From assembly GCA_038030265.1 (NCBI GenBank), contig CM075937.1:46666198-46730197 (forward strand): 64,000 nucleotides of DNA, written 5' to 3'. Under the pieces are notes generated by a model that ran no database searches, was not told the origin of the DNA, and saw only the letters and a program-made list of their open reading frames with translations. The translations under genes and the position numbers were made by a program. Each line of letters begins with the position of its first letter. The stretch's first letter is position 1. Source of the stretch: Corythucha ciliata (lineage: Eukaryota > Arthropoda > Insecta > Hemiptera > Tingidae). Positions 22,276 through 33,457 of this stretch are shown here, piece by piece.

Positions 22276-24126
22276 CAGGGGCGTAGCCAGCCCGTGATCA
22301 AGGGGTGGGCAGCCAGCTGGGCACGGATCAACAGTGGGGGGGGGGGAGGTGCGCACGTCTAGAGAAAAAGTTCTCGTTCGTGGATGAAATCTAGAAAAGG
22401 ACATTTTGCGGCTAAGACTGAGGAAAAACACCCATTCACGGCTAAAATTGAGAAATAGCGCTGGTTCACATTAAACTTGAGAAATAAATCTCGTTATTCG
22501 CGGTTGAAATTGAGAAAACACGCCAATTTGCGATTTCGCGATGCAAAGTCCGGGGAGGAATTAAGAAAATGCGCAAATTCACGGTTTATAGAACTCTTTT
22601 CACAGCTAAAATTGACAAAATAAATTGCTCGTTCAATGTAGAATTGAGAAAAAACACTCATTTGCGGCTGGAATTGAGGAAAAGCGCCAATTCACGGCTA
22701 AAATTAAGAAATGGATCTCATTCACGCAGGTAAAATTGAGAGAAGGCGCCAGTTCGTGGTTTCTCAAACATCGGTAAACATTGCGAGAAAGAGCTAATTG
22801 ACCGTTTTTATACATATATGGCAAGTTTGCAGGTGAAATTGAGAAAGAGCATGACTTAGCGCATACATTTTTGAAAAAAAGTGCTTATTCACGGCTAAAA
22901 TTACGGAAAATGGTTCGTTATCAGTTAGCCCGTGAAATTGAGGGGTCAAAATTAATGAAATTCGCTCTCACGCGGATTATGTGAACCTTTTCACTGCTAA
23001 AATTTGAAGGGAGAAAAAATTGCTCAAGGCAGAATTAGGAAAAAGCACTAATTTGCGGCTAGAATTCAGGAAAAACGAATTGGCGAAATTGTCACCGTTT
23101 GTTGTTGATTGGTGGAATTCTCGGGGCTAAAATTGAGAAATAGCGTTCATCTACATGTTAAATTGAGGAAAAACTGTTTTTTTTTGCGGCTGAAACTGAC
23201 AGAACGCACCAATTTGCAGATAGGCGATGCCCGGTGCTGGCCGTAATTGAAATAGTATATCAAAAATGCGTTATTTCACGGTTTTTTTGAGACCTTTTCA
23301 CGGCTAAAATGAAGAAAATGGGCTAGTTCGAGTTAGAATTGAGAAAAAGCACTCAGTTTCAGCTAAAATTAAGGAAAACGTCAATGCGAGGCTAAAAACA
23401 GTACACATTCACGAGTAAAATCGGGGGAAAAAAACTCCGTGCAAATACTCTTTAGAAAAACTAGATCCACGCCTGAAGCGAAAATATCAGATGCACCATT
23501 GCCTTTTTGCAGGCTTATAACAGGATCTGGAGGTTAGAATCGCGTCAATTCGCGGTCATCGGAGACTAAATTTGCACAGAAACGGCCATTATCCATCAAA
23601 AAATTAATATCTGCTGGAAACCTGTCGTTTGTAGCCTTGTATTTCGGATTTTATGTCGAAAACCTGAAACTCCCCCCCCCCCCCGGAAAGTGATACTTTT
23701 GGAGCTAAACTTTGAATTTTATATACCTGAGACGGTAAACAGAGCTGGCATTTCCTCTCCAACCATAAGTCTGGATGACACAGTGGGGTAAACACGATTT
23801 GAGCTAGCCTAAAACCACGAAAATTGCGAGTCGAACCTGCGAAAATGGGATTTTAGTGTGAAAAATCGGTTTCCAAGTTAAGCCGACCCTCGAAATCGGT
23901 TTGTCAGCAACAAAAATCGGCGAATTTTCAATTTACGGTGGAACCGATAAGCGAAAATGTGTTGTTTTTTTTAGTGAGAAAAATCCGCAAAATTGGTTTT
24001 ATGGAGAGGAATACAAGAAAGCCAGATCAGGGATTTTTGGGGTGGGCAGCTGCCCCACGAAATCTGCGCTTTTGATTCTAGGGGAGGGCAACTGCCCACC
24101 CCTGCCCCCCACTGGCTACGCCCATG
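22276..24126. mobile_element. Nested hAT-like element with minisatellite interior
   Basis: It starts CAGGGGCGTAGCCAG and ends CTGGCTACGCCCATG, typical hAT-type ends, with GGGGTGGGCAG and CTGCCCACCCC subterminally. The flanks are GTCCCAAG at 22268-22275 and GTCCCAAG at 24127-24134, a perfect 8-bp duplication. It is inserted in the 20-bp satellite of the larger element. The interior (22380-23600) is family 1 minisatellite in the forward orientation. No transposase. Confidence 0.8.
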
Positions 24127-24164
24127 GTCCCAAGGACCCTAAATAAAACTGTTGTGGATAAGTT

Positions 24165-24660
24165 ATAATTTACTCGTGAAATTGAAAATTTCCACATCAA
24201 ATTGACAATTTCTGCTTCAAATTGACAATTTTTTAATTAAATTGACAATGCACCGATAAAAATGACGATTTTCTCGTGAAATTGACAATTTTGTCCTAAA
24301 ATTAACGATTCCTAGAAAATTTACTTTTCTCTCTTGAAATTAACAATCTCCTAAAAAATTGTAAATTCATTCATAACGGGTAATTTTCTCAAAATTACCC
24401 AATATAATTTTCTCAAAATTACCCAATAACGACATTGACAATTTCTCCTACAATGGAATTTTCTTCAAAAAATTGACTATTTCCTTATTAAACTGAAGAT
24501 GTTCTCATCAAATTGACACTTTTTAGACTGAACATTTCCTCATAAAATCAACCATTATATGCTTAAAAGCTTAAGATGTCTTATAAAATTGAAAGTTTTT
24601 TCATAAAACAGACAATTTCGTTATGAAATTGACAATTTTTTCGTGAAACCGACGAGTTTT
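24165..24660. repeat. 20-bp satellite, continuation
   Basis: More diverged copies of the AAATTGACAATTT unit, the distal part of the array interrupted by the element at 22276-24126. Confidence 0.75.
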
Positions 24661-25079
24661 TTCATGAAATGGACAATAATGTCACCTACACATTGCTCTG
24701 AATTGCATTGCATTTCACGTAAATTTTGCCTTGAACGTGGCGATTCACGTGAGTGTTTGTCCGCCGTGGGGCATTTTGCATGGTTTACTCGTTGTGCCGC
24801 GGCCTTTCGAAAAGAGTTTTTTCCTCACAATGTGACGTTTCGCTTAAAGTTTGCCTTCGGCGTCACCTTTCGCATAAATTTTGCCCTTGACGTGGCGGCG
24901 TTCAACGTCAATTTTTCCCCTCAGTGAGGCCATTCGCATTAGAGGTGATCACCCCTCCTCGAAGGGATTTTGGAAAAGGTTTTGATAATTTGTTTTGCGC
25001 AAGTGACCTCGACTCCAAGAGAGCGGCCATGGCCCCTCAACAATCCGCCACTGACGTTGATCAGTTTGATCTTAAAGGA

Positions 25080-26040
25080 AGTCCGCGGTTCAGGTAGGAA
25101 ATATGTTTTGAAAGAACGAAAACCACGAAACTGAGGTTTCAAAGACCTAAAACTATTATATTATGGTTTTTGAATGAGCCAAATCGGCGAATTAGACTTT
25201 GGAAGATCGAAACTTGGGTTTGTGAGAGCCAAAATGACAAAATTTTGTGTTTGATTAAGCCAAATCCATGAATTTGCTTTTTGAAAGAGCCTCACTTGCT
25301 TTTCGAACTAGCGAAATTTGCGAAACTGATTTTAGAAAGAATTAAGGATACGGAATTCAGTGAAATTTGGGTTCAAGCTGCCAAAATCACGAAATTTGTG
25401 TTTTCGGTTTTATCTTTTCGAATTCGTCAAGACGGAAAGAGCCAAGCCCACGAAATTTGGTGAGTAAAATAATCAAAATCTGTGAAATTGTGGTTGAAAT
25501 GAGCCAAATCTTCAAAATTAGGTTTTGAATGAAAATAAATCCACAAAATTTAGGAAATATGAGACCCAAATTGACGAAATTTAGGCTTGGAATATTCGAA
25601 AATCAGGAATTTGGATTTTAAAAGAGCCAAATTCGTTTTCTGAATTACCAAACCAGCGAAACTGTTTTTAGTAAGATCTAAAACCCACTACTAAATAACA
25701 AAAATTTATGAAATTTGGATTTGAAGGTGTCAAATTTGAATATTGAATGTTGAAACATTTGGTTATGAAAAATCAACATTGACATTTTATTGTCAATTGA
25801 AAAAGCCAAAACCATGAATTTTGTTTTTTCGTCATTATGTTTTCGCCAATTTTGGTAGTTGACTAAGCTGAACCCAAAGTCCACGAAATTGGGTTTTGAA
25901 ACAGCGAAAGTTCGTAAAATTGGTCGTGTAAAGAGTAAACTTCACGTAAATTTGGGATTCAAAAGCGAGAAAATCAGCAAAATTGGGTTTTAAGGTGTCT
26001 AATTTGAAATGTTTGCTCATGGAAAAGTAAAAACTTCCAG
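25080..26040. repeat. ~30-bp minisatellite, family 3
   Basis: Degenerate units combining CCAAATCCACGAAATT and TGGGTTTTGAAAGAG. The family recurs at 26900-27180, 35400-35970, 40480-40600, 41615-41770, 46260-46990 and 62930-63130. Non-coding. Confidence 0.7.
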
Positions 26041-26335
26041 CAAAAATGTTAATTGATTAAGAGAAAATAACGATGGCGATGGCAAAATGGGGACTGGGGA
26101 CGTGGCGGCTAAGAGTCGCAGCTTTGTTTGAAGATGAAATCTTGAAAGATGTTGCGAATTAAAAATACCACACGTTACATCAAGTAGAAATCGAAAAAAG
26201 TACCTAGGACAAAAAAAAGAGGAAAATTTTGACCTCTCCCTGGACCCCCTAAAAATGAGCCCGGACGTCCCTGGACGCTCAGGAAATTAGGACATGTCCG
26301 GAGAAATCAGGACGCCTGGACACCCTATGCGTATT

Positions 26336-27575
26336 TACTCAGTTTTGTCCACTCCACACCACAGATTAGACGGACAGGGTCTCCTCTCCATCACTACCAC
26401 CGCACCTCGCCCTAAAGGTAGGGCAGCACGCATGCGCTCATGGAGGTCATTTTTGCATTTCATCGAATCCCTCACTATTACACCTCGAGTAAAACGTTAT
26501 CCATGTTAAAAACCAGGAGATTTCATTGACTTAATTTTGAAAAATTGAGTCAAATCTGATAATTTTCTAGACCACTGTAGCACTAGCAAAACAAAGGTAA
26601 GGACTTGGCATCATCTAAAAATGTCCAAAAAGGGGCACGCGCACCCGGCCATTATGGGTCACACCCCCCCCCCCCGGGGGGCGTAATGAATGAGTGCGTG
26701 AGAACCCACATTGCGACGCGTTTCGGCAGTGATGAAGTAAGGGGAACAAAGGGTCAAACGGAAAAGGAAGACGCGATCGCTGGGAGAGTGAGTTTTTGGC
26801 CTCTGAGAGAGTGAGAGAGTCTGAGAGAGAGAGAGTGAGAGAGAGGGAGAGAGAGTAGTTTTCCTCTTTCAAAAACAACGTATTGTGGCTTTTGCTCTTT
26901 CTGTAATCTGTTTCGCAGCTTTGACTAATTCGAAAGCTTTCATATTTTTCAAAACTCAAAGTTACGGATTTGGGTGACTCAAAGAGCCAATTTTTGTTAC
27001 TTCGGCTGTTACAAACGCCAGTTACACGGATTTCCAAACGGAAAACCCTCCGCATTCGTCTCCTTCAAACCCAAATTTCGGGCAAATTGTGCTCTTATAA
27101 AACCCAAATCGCCCTGGGATATGCTCTTTTGAAAGCACAATTTCGTGGTTTTGACTCTTTCTAACCACAATGCCATTTCATCTTCGCTCTTCCATGACCA
27201 AATGTCCTCCAAAGGTCCTTAAACCTGTATTTCCCCCAAACGTGACACCCTAAATCCGATTCATCAGTCAGGCATTTCAACCTCAGAACGACACAGCTGC
27301 ATGGTGCACCTGGAAGGCTCCGTGTAGTGACTTTTAGAGAGTGAATAGCCAGTCAAGCCATTTAATAGCGCTAGCGTAGCACAACGAAGAATTGCATGAA
27401 TCATCGAGCAGGGGGGGGGGGCGAGTCGACGAGCGAAGACGGCTCTTGTTCGGTGGAGGAACGAATGACCAGTTGATAGATTTTAGCGAGCGAATGTTTG
27501 GCCATAGTTGGAGCGCGAATGGTCACTTTTGCCATTTTTAGGGCAGGAATCGTCTGTATATTTAGCGGGGACCTA
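26336..27575. other. Non-coding stretch with GA microsatellite
   Basis: Contains a C15 run near 26665, a GAGAGA-rich microsatellite at about 26804-26860, family 3 units at 26900-27180 and a G run near 27412. No gene supported. Confidence 0.5.
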
Positions 27576-28183
27576 CTAATTTGCGGATTCCATATGTGAA
27601 ATGACGATAGAGAGCTGCAAATTGATACGTATACTGCTATACCAAACCAGTAACTTTTAATGGCACTTGACGTGATAGTTACTCAAAAGTACTAGTACTT
27701 GTCACCACAGGTCATGTTGCGGATTCCAATAAAAGCTTGCGGATTCCATACGTGAAATGACGATAGAGATCTGCAAATTGACACGTATACTGCTATACCA
27801 TACCAGTAACTTTTAATAGCACATTACGTGATAGTTACTCAAAAGTAGCTTTTATTGGAATCCGCAACATGACCTGTGGGGACAAGTACTAGTACTTTTG
27901 AGTAACTATAACGTAAAGTGCCATTAAAAGTTACTGGTATGGTACAACAGTATACGTGTCAATTTGCAGATCTCTATCGTCATTTCACATATGGAATCCG
28001 CAAGCTTTTATTGGAATCCGCAACATGACCTGTGGTGACAAGTACTAGTACTTTTGAGTAACTATCACGTAAAGTGCCATTAAAAGTTACTGGTTTGGTA
28101 TAGCAGTATACGTGTCAATTTGCAGGTCTCTATCGTCATTTCACATATGGAATCCGCAAGCTTTTGTGGAATCCGCAAATTAG
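27576..28183. mobile_element. Four-module foldback element
   Basis: Outer ends are CTAATTTGCGGATTCC and its exact complement. The interior consists of four ~150-bp copies of one module (GCGGATTCCATAYGTG, GACGATAGAGATCTGCAAATT, CCAGTAACTTTTAATGG, TTACTCAAAAGTACTAG): two forward, then two inverted, forming a near-perfect ~600-bp palindrome centred near 27857. It is inserted in family 2 minisatellite. No coding capacity. Confidence 0.85.
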
Positions 28184-28593
28184 AAACTCCCTATTTAGCG
28201 GGCGAATAGTATCAGTCAACTACATATTAGCCATTTTCAGAGCGCGACCTGCCTGTTCTGCCATTTTGGGAAGCGAATAGCAGTGTAACCGTATTTTGGG
28301 CGTGAATAGACCACCAAGGCAAGGCGCAAATGGCTTGGCGCCAAAGCAAGGCGCGAATGGCTTGGCGCCAAGGCAAGGCGCGAATGGTCACTTTAGCCAT
28401 TTTTGGCACGTGAATGGTCGATTTAGTCATTTTAAGTTCAGCAATAATCTGTTCAGATATTTAAAAGGGCACGTACCACAAGTTTAGCCCAATTTAGGTT
28501 GCGTTGAGTCAATTTGGCTATTTTTAAGCAAGAAGAGCGTGTTGTCTGTTTCTAGCGCTCAAATAGTCAGTTCAGCCATTTAAGAGTCAAACT
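28184..28593. repeat. ~35-bp minisatellite, family 2
   Basis: Units such as TTTTAGGGCGCGAATGGTCA and TTTAGCCATTTT repeat with drift. Around 28310-28385 a tighter array of AAGGCGCGAATGGCTTGGCGCC appears three times. The family continues at 30886-31430 and, inverted, at 33880-35060. Confidence 0.7.
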
Positions 28594-28601
28594 AGTCAGA
28601 T

Positions 28602-30877
28602 CAGTGGCGAAACAACACCTATCGGGGCCCGGGGCGGAAATCTCTAGGAGGCCCTTTAGCCTCTAATTAAACTAGGAGTATACTTTTTAGTGGCGTTGAA
28701 GTACATATTTTTCGAAATTGCCTCCGAAAACCGTGTATGTGCGTTTTCTCAATTTTAACTGCGAAAGAGCGTTTTTTATCAATTCTACTAGCACATTTTA
28801 GCTGCGAATTGTCTCTTTTTCCCAATTTTATCCGCAAATTAGCTCATTTCTTATTTTTAGCGCGAATCAGCGCTTTTTATAAGCTCTTAGCCGCGAAAGT
28901 TGCCTCAAGAATCCGCAAATTAGATAGCGTTTGAGTGCTCTTTCCAAATTTTATCCGCAAATTAACGTTTTTCTCCATTTTAAACGCCCATTCGTGTTTT
29001 TCTAAATTTTACCCACGAATTAGCGTTTTTCCATATTTTTAGCCACTTGATCTAGCACTTTTTCTCAATTTTATTCCTGAAGCTATCCCAAGAATCTGCA
29101 GGTTGGCGTTTTCTAAATTTTAGCCGTGCTTTCGTGTTTTTTCTCCATTTTAAACGCCATATTCATGTTTTTCTCAATTTTACCCACGCGAATTCACGTT
29201 TTTCTTTATTTTACCCACGAGTTAATAGCGATTTTTCACAGTTTTAGCTGCTTGATCTAGCGCTTTTTCTCAATTTTATTCCCAAAGTTCCCCACGAATC
29301 TGCGAGTTGGCGTTCTCTCCAGTTTCAGCTGTGAATTACCCTCAATTTTAGCAGTAAATGAGCACATTTTTAAATTTTAGTTGCGAATTATAGCGCCTTT
29401 TCTCGATTTCATTCGTAAAATCGCAATTTTCTTTACCTTAGCTGTGAATTAGAGTTTTCCTTCAGTTTTAGACGCGAATTCGCGTTTTTCTCGGTTTCAC
29501 CCCAAGAATCAAGCGCTTTTTCTCAATTTCAGTCCCAGCCGCGAGAATCCGTGAGTTGGTGTTTTCTCAATTTTTAGGTGTGAATTCGCGCTTTTTCTCA
29601 ATTTTCAAAGCTGCCAAATTGTAACACTTTATCACGAATTTTAGCCGTGAATATCGTGTTTCTCTATTTTTAGACTCGAATCAGCGTTTTTCTCTTTTCT
29701 ATCCGTGAATTAGCGTTTTTCTCAGCTTTAGCTTGTAGCTGCGTGAATCATCGCTTTTTTCTCAATTTCAGCCCCGAAATTGCCCCCAAGAATCAGCGGG
29801 TTGGCGTTTTCTCATTTTCAGCTGCGAATTTGCGTTTTTTCCTCAATTTTAGCAGATAATTAGCACATGTTCTTAATTTCAGCGCTTTTTCTTGACTCAT
29901 CCGTGAAATAGTAATTTTTCATACTTTACTAGTGTGAATTAGCGTTTTCCTTTTAGACGCGAATTCGCGTTTTTGTCCATTTCACTCGTGAATTAGCGCT
30001 TTTTCTCAATTTCAGTCCCAATGTTGCCCTGAAAATCCATGAGTGGCGTTTCTCCCTTTCAGCTGTGAATTCGCGCTTTTTCTCAATTTTTTAATGCTGC
30101 TAAATTGAAGCGTGTTTCCTCATTTTTAGGACGTTAATTCTCGTTTTTCTCTTTTTCGTCCTTGTCTTAGCACTTTTCTCAGTTCTAGCCGCGTGAATTA
30201 GCACTTCTTCCGAATTTCAGTCCCGATTTTGCCCCAAGAATTCGTGATTTTGTGTTTTCTCAATGTCAGCTGTGAACTAGGACTTTTTCTCAAGTTTTAA
30301 AGCCGCATATTGTTGCGCTCAATCACAATGCTAGCCGCGAATTAGCGTTTTTCTCCATTTTTGGGCCCAAAGAACTCGTTTTGCTCAATTATGCGTTTAT
30401 CCCTTTCAATTTTAGCTGCAAATTATCACTTTTTGTGTATTCTTTCCGCAAAGTGGCGTTTCTCAACTAATTTTTCTCTCTAATTCAACGAATTAGCGTT
30501 TGTCTCATTGCATTGGGAAGTTACTAGTCGAAGAAACTAGTCGGCAAAAGCAATAAAATTGAAAAGAATGTTCAACTCAACAAAACCATTTATATCTAAA
30601 GTTAATTTTAATATTCAATAAAAAAATTGAAGTTTTCCTCAAAGTTTCCCCAAGAATCCGTCAATTACGCATTTTCTCAATTTCAGCTGTGAATTAGCGC
30701 TTTTTTTCAATATTAACAGCTGCAATTTTTCTCAATTTCAGCCGCGAATTTTACAGGCGAGTTAAGCCATTCATTCTACTTAAAAATCGCGATTTTTTCA
30801 TCATTAAACTTTTCAGGGGCCCCATCCGAACGGAGCCCGGGGCGGGCCCCCTTCGCCCCTGCCACGGTACGCTTGAG
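28602..30877 (+). mobile_element. hAT-like element with inverted minisatellite interior
   Basis: The left end is CAGTGGCGAAACAACACC with a GGGGCCCGGGGCGGAAAT block. The right end carries GGAGCCCGGGGCGGGCCC and GCCCCTGCCACGG. Identical 8-mers AGTCAGAT flank it at 28594-28601 and 30878-30885. The interior is family 1 minisatellite in reverse orientation, ending in GGGGCCCCATCCGAAC. The last ~11 bp before the right 8-mer do not match the left end, so the right border has drifted or gained bases. Close relatives lie at 1-3351 and 60174-61790. Confidence 0.7.
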
Positions 30878-30885
30878 AGTCAGAT

Positions 30886-31430
30886 CAGACGTTTTTTGGC
30901 TCGCAAATAGTCCGTCAAGCTAATGGGATGAATTATTGGTCTTTTTTGGGGTCTGATTGGTCAGTTTGGCCATTTTTGGCGCGCGAATGGTCAATTCAGC
31001 CATTTCAGACCGGGGATCATGATCTGTTTGAGGATTTTTATGGCTGGGGGCCTATTCTTCAACAAAAAAGCAATGTGTTTTTCAGAGCAATGTTTCTATT
31101 TCATTCATATGTTTCAAGACAATGAATAAAATAGAAACATTGCTACGAAAAACATATTGCTTTTTTGTTAGAGAATAGGCGCCCTGGTCGAATATGTTTG
31201 AAGACAATGAATAAAATAGAAACATTGCTACGAAAAACATATTGCTTTTTTGTTAGAGAATAGGCGCCCTGGTCGAATCGTCAGGTTAGCCATTTTTAGG
31301 GCGCGTGAAGTCATTTCTAAAGTGGAAATTGCCAGTTTGGCTAATTTTAGCGCGCAAATAGTCAGTTGTGTCATTTTTAGGGTGCGAATCGTCAGCTTAT
31401 CGATAACGAAAAAGACCGTCAAAGGGTGAT
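30886..31430. repeat. Family 2 minisatellite with an inserted hairpin
   Basis: GGGCGCGAATCGTCAGTTTGGCCATTTT-type units (at most 20-nt blocks conserved between copies) continue from 28.2-28.6 kb and are interrupted by the hairpin at 31046-31274. Confidence 0.65.
31046..31274. mobile_element. Hairpin MITE with duplicated right arm
   Basis: Left arm GGGGCCTATTCTTCAAC to CAATGTTTCTATTTCATT pairs with right arm AATGAATAAAATAGAAACATT to GAATAGGCGCC. The right arm is then repeated almost exactly ~85 bp downstream. It sits in family 2 minisatellite. Confidence 0.75.
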
Positions 31431-31539
31431 GACGGGAGAAGAGCTCACATTACTTTAATATTTTTTCACGTTTAACCATTCCCAATACTAGGAAGTCTAG
31501 GACAAAGTAGCTGTCCGCTCATTTTTCCCTGACGTTGGT

Positions 31540-31640
31540 GTCAAAATAAAGAAATTCCCCCGACTTTTCCCGGATTTCCCTGCCCCACTTAAAAATTCCC
31601 TGACTTTACCCGGTTTTCCAGGTATGTGGCAACTCTGACC
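31540..31640. repeat. CCCTGACTTTTCCCGG dispersed repeat
   Basis: Blocks of TTCCCTGACTTTACCCGG and a GTATGTGGCAACTCTG end. Related copies are at 36063-36125 (5' flank of the LINE) and 41520-41615, the latter also ending in GTATGTGGCAACCCTG. Confidence 0.6.
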
Positions 31641-32127
31641 ACTCGTTACAAGGGGTGGTCCTGGCTATTTGTGTAAAACTTGCCCCCTGAGAAAATCCCT
31701 GCCCCTACCCGCTGCTTCCCTATAACCTGGATTATTCCATCTCCTTGTGTCCAACCTGATAGGGGTGAGCACACCCTACGAAAACCTTTAGGGTTTCATC
31801 TCCCCGTATACCTACCCTCCTCTGGTGACGTTTTGAGCTAGCGTCCGAGATAAAATTAACTAAATTGAACCATAATTATGGTAAAGGCAATAATTATATT
31901 ACGTCTGGCTACGCTGCTCCTAGAGCCCTGATGTTTCCTGATGTTATACATACTAGGAGCTTCAAGGGTGGGGGATGACTGATGTACACCTTGATCGTTA
32001 GGACAAAATGGGAATGAAAACACTTAATAAACAAAACAAACGATACATGAAAAAAACTTACAGATTCACCCTCCGCTCCTTTCAACTATCTCACCCAATC
32101 AACTACGAATCAAAGGCGCGAACAACA
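31641..32127. other. Upstream region of the dihydrodiol dehydrogenase gene
   Basis: No clear TATA or initiator. An in-frame upstream ATG at 32008 would add 40 residues with no counterpart in the family and is more likely 5' UTR. Confidence 0.35.
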
Positions 32128-33457
32128 ATGACCAGCACCAAGAATCAACCAACAAGGTGGGCTATCGCAGGATGCGGTCGCGTCAGCTCCGATTTTGCTT
32201 CGTCCTTCAAAGTGCTCGACTCGAATTGTCATAAAATCGTCGCCGTCGCTGCTCGCGATTTGAAACGAGCTCAGGAGTTTGGAACTCGATTCGACATTGA
32301 CCGCACTTTTGGATCGTACTCGGCTTTAGCCGATGACGGTGATTTCGGCAAGTTTATTTTTTAAATGCGTTAAATGACTCGATATAATATACCCACGTTT
32401 TTCAGACGTCGTTTACGTGGGAACCATCGTCACTCAACATTTCTCGGTGGTCAAATTGATGCTGGAGGCAGGGAAAAACGTTCTGTGCGAAAAAACACTC
32501 TGCACCAACCCAAAAGACGCGGAGGAACTCATCAACGTAAAATAAATTACGTTCCCTAAATCAACCTTCGCAAATTTCATGACATTTTTTTTTATTTTTA
32601 TATAGCTAGCCAGGTCCAAAAAAGTATTTCTGATGGAAGGAATATGGACTAGGTGTTTTCCAGCCTTTAAAAAACTGAGAGAGTATCTCGAATCAGGCGT
32701 CATAGGTAAACCCATGGTCATTCACGGCTCGTTTGGATATCCTTTGCAGGACGAGGGCGACAAATAGTAAACCCCCCCCCCCCTATAAGGATTTCGTGTA
32801 AAACATTTAAATTGATGTAAAACTGATTCGACGCAGCGCAAAAATTAACGGGGGAGGAGCCATTCTTGACTTTGCCGGCTATTTCATTCAGTTGGCCGCC
32901 CTCGCGTTTGGACCGAACCCGACCAGCGTGACCGCGGTTGCAACGCTTAGCCAGGATGGAGGCGATGACGATTCGACTCTAGTCATACGTTACTCAGACG
33001 GGAGGATGGCCAACATTCTTCTGAGTCGAAGGATGCTCTTAAAAAATTTCGCTTCGATTTATGGAACAAATGGAACGCTCGAGGTTTAAAATTGATTTGA
33101 TTCGCTCGACGATAATTCGTTTTTTAAAATAGTTTACATTATCAACAGATTCCTCATCACGTATGGTGCCCGACGGCAATTGTTTTAAACGGGGCTTCCG
33201 AAGAGTTTCCACTACCCGAAATAGAAAACGTTAAATTTCATTATCCCAACAGCGTTGGCTTCAGCTACGAAGCCGAAGAAGTTCGGTCGTGCCTCATTCA
33301 AGGTAATAATGCGCGTTATAATGAACGCTAATTTCTGTAATGACTCGTTCAATCGTTTGCAGGATTGACTGAATCGCCACGAATTCCACATGAAACGAGC
33401 TTGACTATAGCCAAAATTGAGGCGGAAGCTTTCAAGCAGCTCGGAATTAAATATTAA
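32128..33457 (+). CDS. DHDH: Dimeric dihydrodiol dehydrogenase / D-xylose dehydrogenase (Gfo/Idh/MocA family)
   Basis: Six exons: 32128-32347, 32406-32536, 32606-32766, 32837-33083, 33149-33302, 33363-33457. They sum to 336 codons with all phases matching, giving 335 residues against ~334 in mammals. The N-terminal Rossmann fold is shown by AGCGRVSSDF (14-23) and DVVYVGT (74-80). CEKT at 101-104 holds the family's catalytic-site Lys (K103); the usual EKP is EKT here. GGGAILDFAGY (176-186) contains the Tyr equivalent to the catalytic Tyr of mammalian DHDH. VWCPT and SYEAEEVRSCL follow in the C-terminal half. The enzyme oxidises trans-dihydrodiols of aromatics and D-xylose with NADP+ in the cytosol. 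Intron 1 (32348-32405) starts GC, as G|GCAAGT. No AATAAA seen nearby. Confidence 0.9.

Larger units (their letters stand above)
20884..26327. mobile_element. 5.4-kb hAT-like element without transposase
   Basis: The left end reads AGGGTGACCAGATGT and the right end CGCCTGGACACCCTA, inverted relative to each other. Flanks are TGCGTATT at 20876-20883 and TGCGTATT at 26328-26335, a perfect 8-bp duplication as in hAT insertions. GGACGCCTGG / AGGACA blocks occur subterminally at both sides. The interior holds a 20-bp satellite (21510-22190 and 24165-24660) split by a nested element (22276-24126), and a ~30-bp family 3 satellite (25080-26040). No transposase frame is visible. The left end lacks one base relative to the right end. 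Confidence 0.75.
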
